Below, in pieces: positions 13,284 through 13,930 of a DNA stretch of 13,930 bases. The notes below the pieces were generated by a model. That model was not told the DNA's origin. It saw nothing but the letters and a program-made list of their open reading frames with translations, and made no database searches. A program made the position numbers and the translations under genes. The stretch comes from Nostoc sp. CHAB 5715 (GTDB taxonomy: Bacteria > Cyanobacteriota > Cyanobacteriia > Cyanobacteriales > Nostocaceae), in the NCBI RefSeq assembly GCF_020829685.1, contig NZ_JAIVFR010000055.1, positions 1-13,930 of the forward strand, in the 5' to 3' direction. Numbering within the stretch: position 1 is the first letter of the stretch; the number at the start of each line of letters is the position of its first letter.

Positions 13284-13640
13284 ACTGTTACTACTAACAT
13301 AAGTTGCTAGTTAGTGTCCCTAAACGGTATTATTGTGATACAAAAATCTAAGTTTTAAGTACTGCTAAATACCAAAAATTTAAGTTTTGTACTTAATAAA
13401 AGGCACTTTTGATAAGTAGCAACTTGGCTTACTAAGATACAACGTTGGGTTAAGGAACGAAACGCAACACCAAGAATCCTCGATTTTGTTGGGTTTCACT
13501 TTGTTCAACCCAACCTACAAATATTTTATTTTTTCAGAGTAATAAAAGAGCGTTAAATAAGTAGGTGAATACGAAAAAACCAAACTATATAAAGATAAAT
13601 AAATAAATACGGAGAATAAATCTATCGAGGTAATTTAAAT
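13284..13640. other. Gene-free region with several repeats
   Basis: No ORF can be supported. Three structures are visible. A 9-bp inverted pair AAGTTGCTA (13301-13309)/TAGCAACTT (13417-13425) lies about 107 bp apart. A degenerate direct repeat CAAAAATCTAAGTTTT (13341)/CAAAAATTTAAGTTTT (13373) lies between the arms. The common cyanobacterial palindrome GTTGGGTT (13444-13451)/AACCCAAC (13507-13514), followed by CTAC, comes next. Confidence 0.55.
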
Positions 13641-13760
13641 ATGGGCGCTCGTTTAAGGGTATTCCTCACTCGTGAGCAAGACAAAACTTTTATTCCAGGA
13701 GAATACTTTAATATGAAGCGATTGACATTGTGTGCTTCGTTGTTAGCTATTGTTGGATAG
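13641..13760 (+). pseudogene. Chimeric wreck: transposase N-terminus fused to a signal-peptide start
   Basis: The ATG at 13641 reads MGARLRVFLTREQDKTF, the N-terminal signature of IS630-type helix-turn-helix transposase proteins in cyanobacteria. Then the frame passes into IPGEYFN and MKRLTLCASLLAIVG, where it stops at 13758-13760. The second half has its own AGGAG (13698-13702) and ATG (13713) and looks like the first 15 residues of a secreted protein's signal peptide (positive KR, then a hydrophobic core) cut short by a stop. Both genes are only N-terminal stubs, joined by a deletion or insertion. Confidence 0.55.
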
Positions 13761-13862
13761 CAAATTGACCTGATTATGCATTTTTCTTACGCATTACTTT
13801 TAAGAATATTTTGACTACTTTCTTCCACGTCATCCTCAACGGTATAAATCATAAATTATCTA

Positions 13863-13930
13863 TTATCCCCGTCGCCAAATCTTGATAGTATCATCATCAC
13901 CACCGCTAACTAGGGTTTGACCATCGGGAC
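13863..13930 (-). CDS. WD40-repeat protein, C-terminal end, continues beyond right edge
   Basis: The minus strand reads PDGQTLVSGGDDDTIKIWRRG and then a TAA at 13863-13865. This is the last blade of a WD40 beta-propeller: PDGQ turn, LVSGG-D strand, T-IKIW. Such proteins are abundant in filamentous cyanobacteria, often as scaffolds joined to kinase, caspase-like or NB-ARC domains. Only 21 residues are visible, so the full architecture is unknown. Confidence 0.75.
   Translation of the reverse strand, partial: PDGQTLVSGGDDDTIKIWRRG

Noticed and set aside
13301..13425. 9-bp inverted pair AAGTTGCTA/TAGCAACTT as a second MITE
   Set aside because: Arms are short, no flanking duplication could be found, and the interior matches no known end; listed only as a repeat.

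Overview
The window looks like accessory DNA of a filamentous cyanobacterium (Nostoc-like group). The signs are nine copies of the cyanobacterial HIP1 octamer GCGATCGC, typical cyanobacterial palindromic repeats, an IS701-type transposase, and a WD40 C-terminus and a PPC-domain protein of the kinds common there. Base composition is moderately AT-rich. It could be a plasmid or an integrated plasmid/prophage-like element; the sequence alone does not decide.

Layout. (1) Positions 1-1982: the 3' part of a replication-type RecA-fold ATPase gene that is open at the left edge. Its disordered linker carries ten copies of GATCACCT/AGGTGATC in both orientations and all three frames, so it looks like an iteron or origin array embedded in a rep gene. 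(2) 1983-2650: a decayed stretch with a reverse-strand gene remnant, a perfect 18-bp-arm palindrome resembling an IS200/IS605-type end, a possible 67-aa small protein and a hairpin terminator. (3) 2937-10658: about 7.7 kb of mostly unrecognised genes in three blocks. A forward four-gene operon (262, 645, 102 and 331 aa) converges, with a 4-bp overlap, on a reverse four-gene operon (213, 89, 124 and 246 aa). A 130-bp divergent control region with three dyads then separates the reverse operon from a forward group (166, 99 and 201 aa). Several products have features of virion or tail proteins: a phage-type C-terminal beta module in the 262-aa protein, an internally duplicated beta-rich 166-aa protein, and a tail-fibre-like N-terminus joined by a GGS linker to a discoidin-like domain in the 201-aa protein. 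There are also membrane proteins and an Arg-rich N-terminus. HIP1 is almost absent here. No terminase, portal, protease or classical capsid gene is recognisable, so a virus-like or satellite-like particle or surface-appendage module is an inference only. (4) 10659-11128: a possible 42-aa membrane peptide, a HIP1 hairpin flanked by direct repeats, and a gene remnant. (5) 11129-12437: a complete 1,309-bp IS701-family element without a visible target duplication. (6) 12438-13930: a PPC-domain protein, a 125-bp IS903/IS5-type MITE with a perfect 9-bp target duplication, palindromic repeats, a chimeric wreck of two gene starts, and the C-terminus of a WD40 protein entering from the right edge on the minus strand.

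If the modules belong together, the ATPase with its repeat array would replicate the element, and the 7.7-kb block would be its cargo or structural genes. The flanks are littered with transposon debris, consistent with an element that has been inserted into and eroded.
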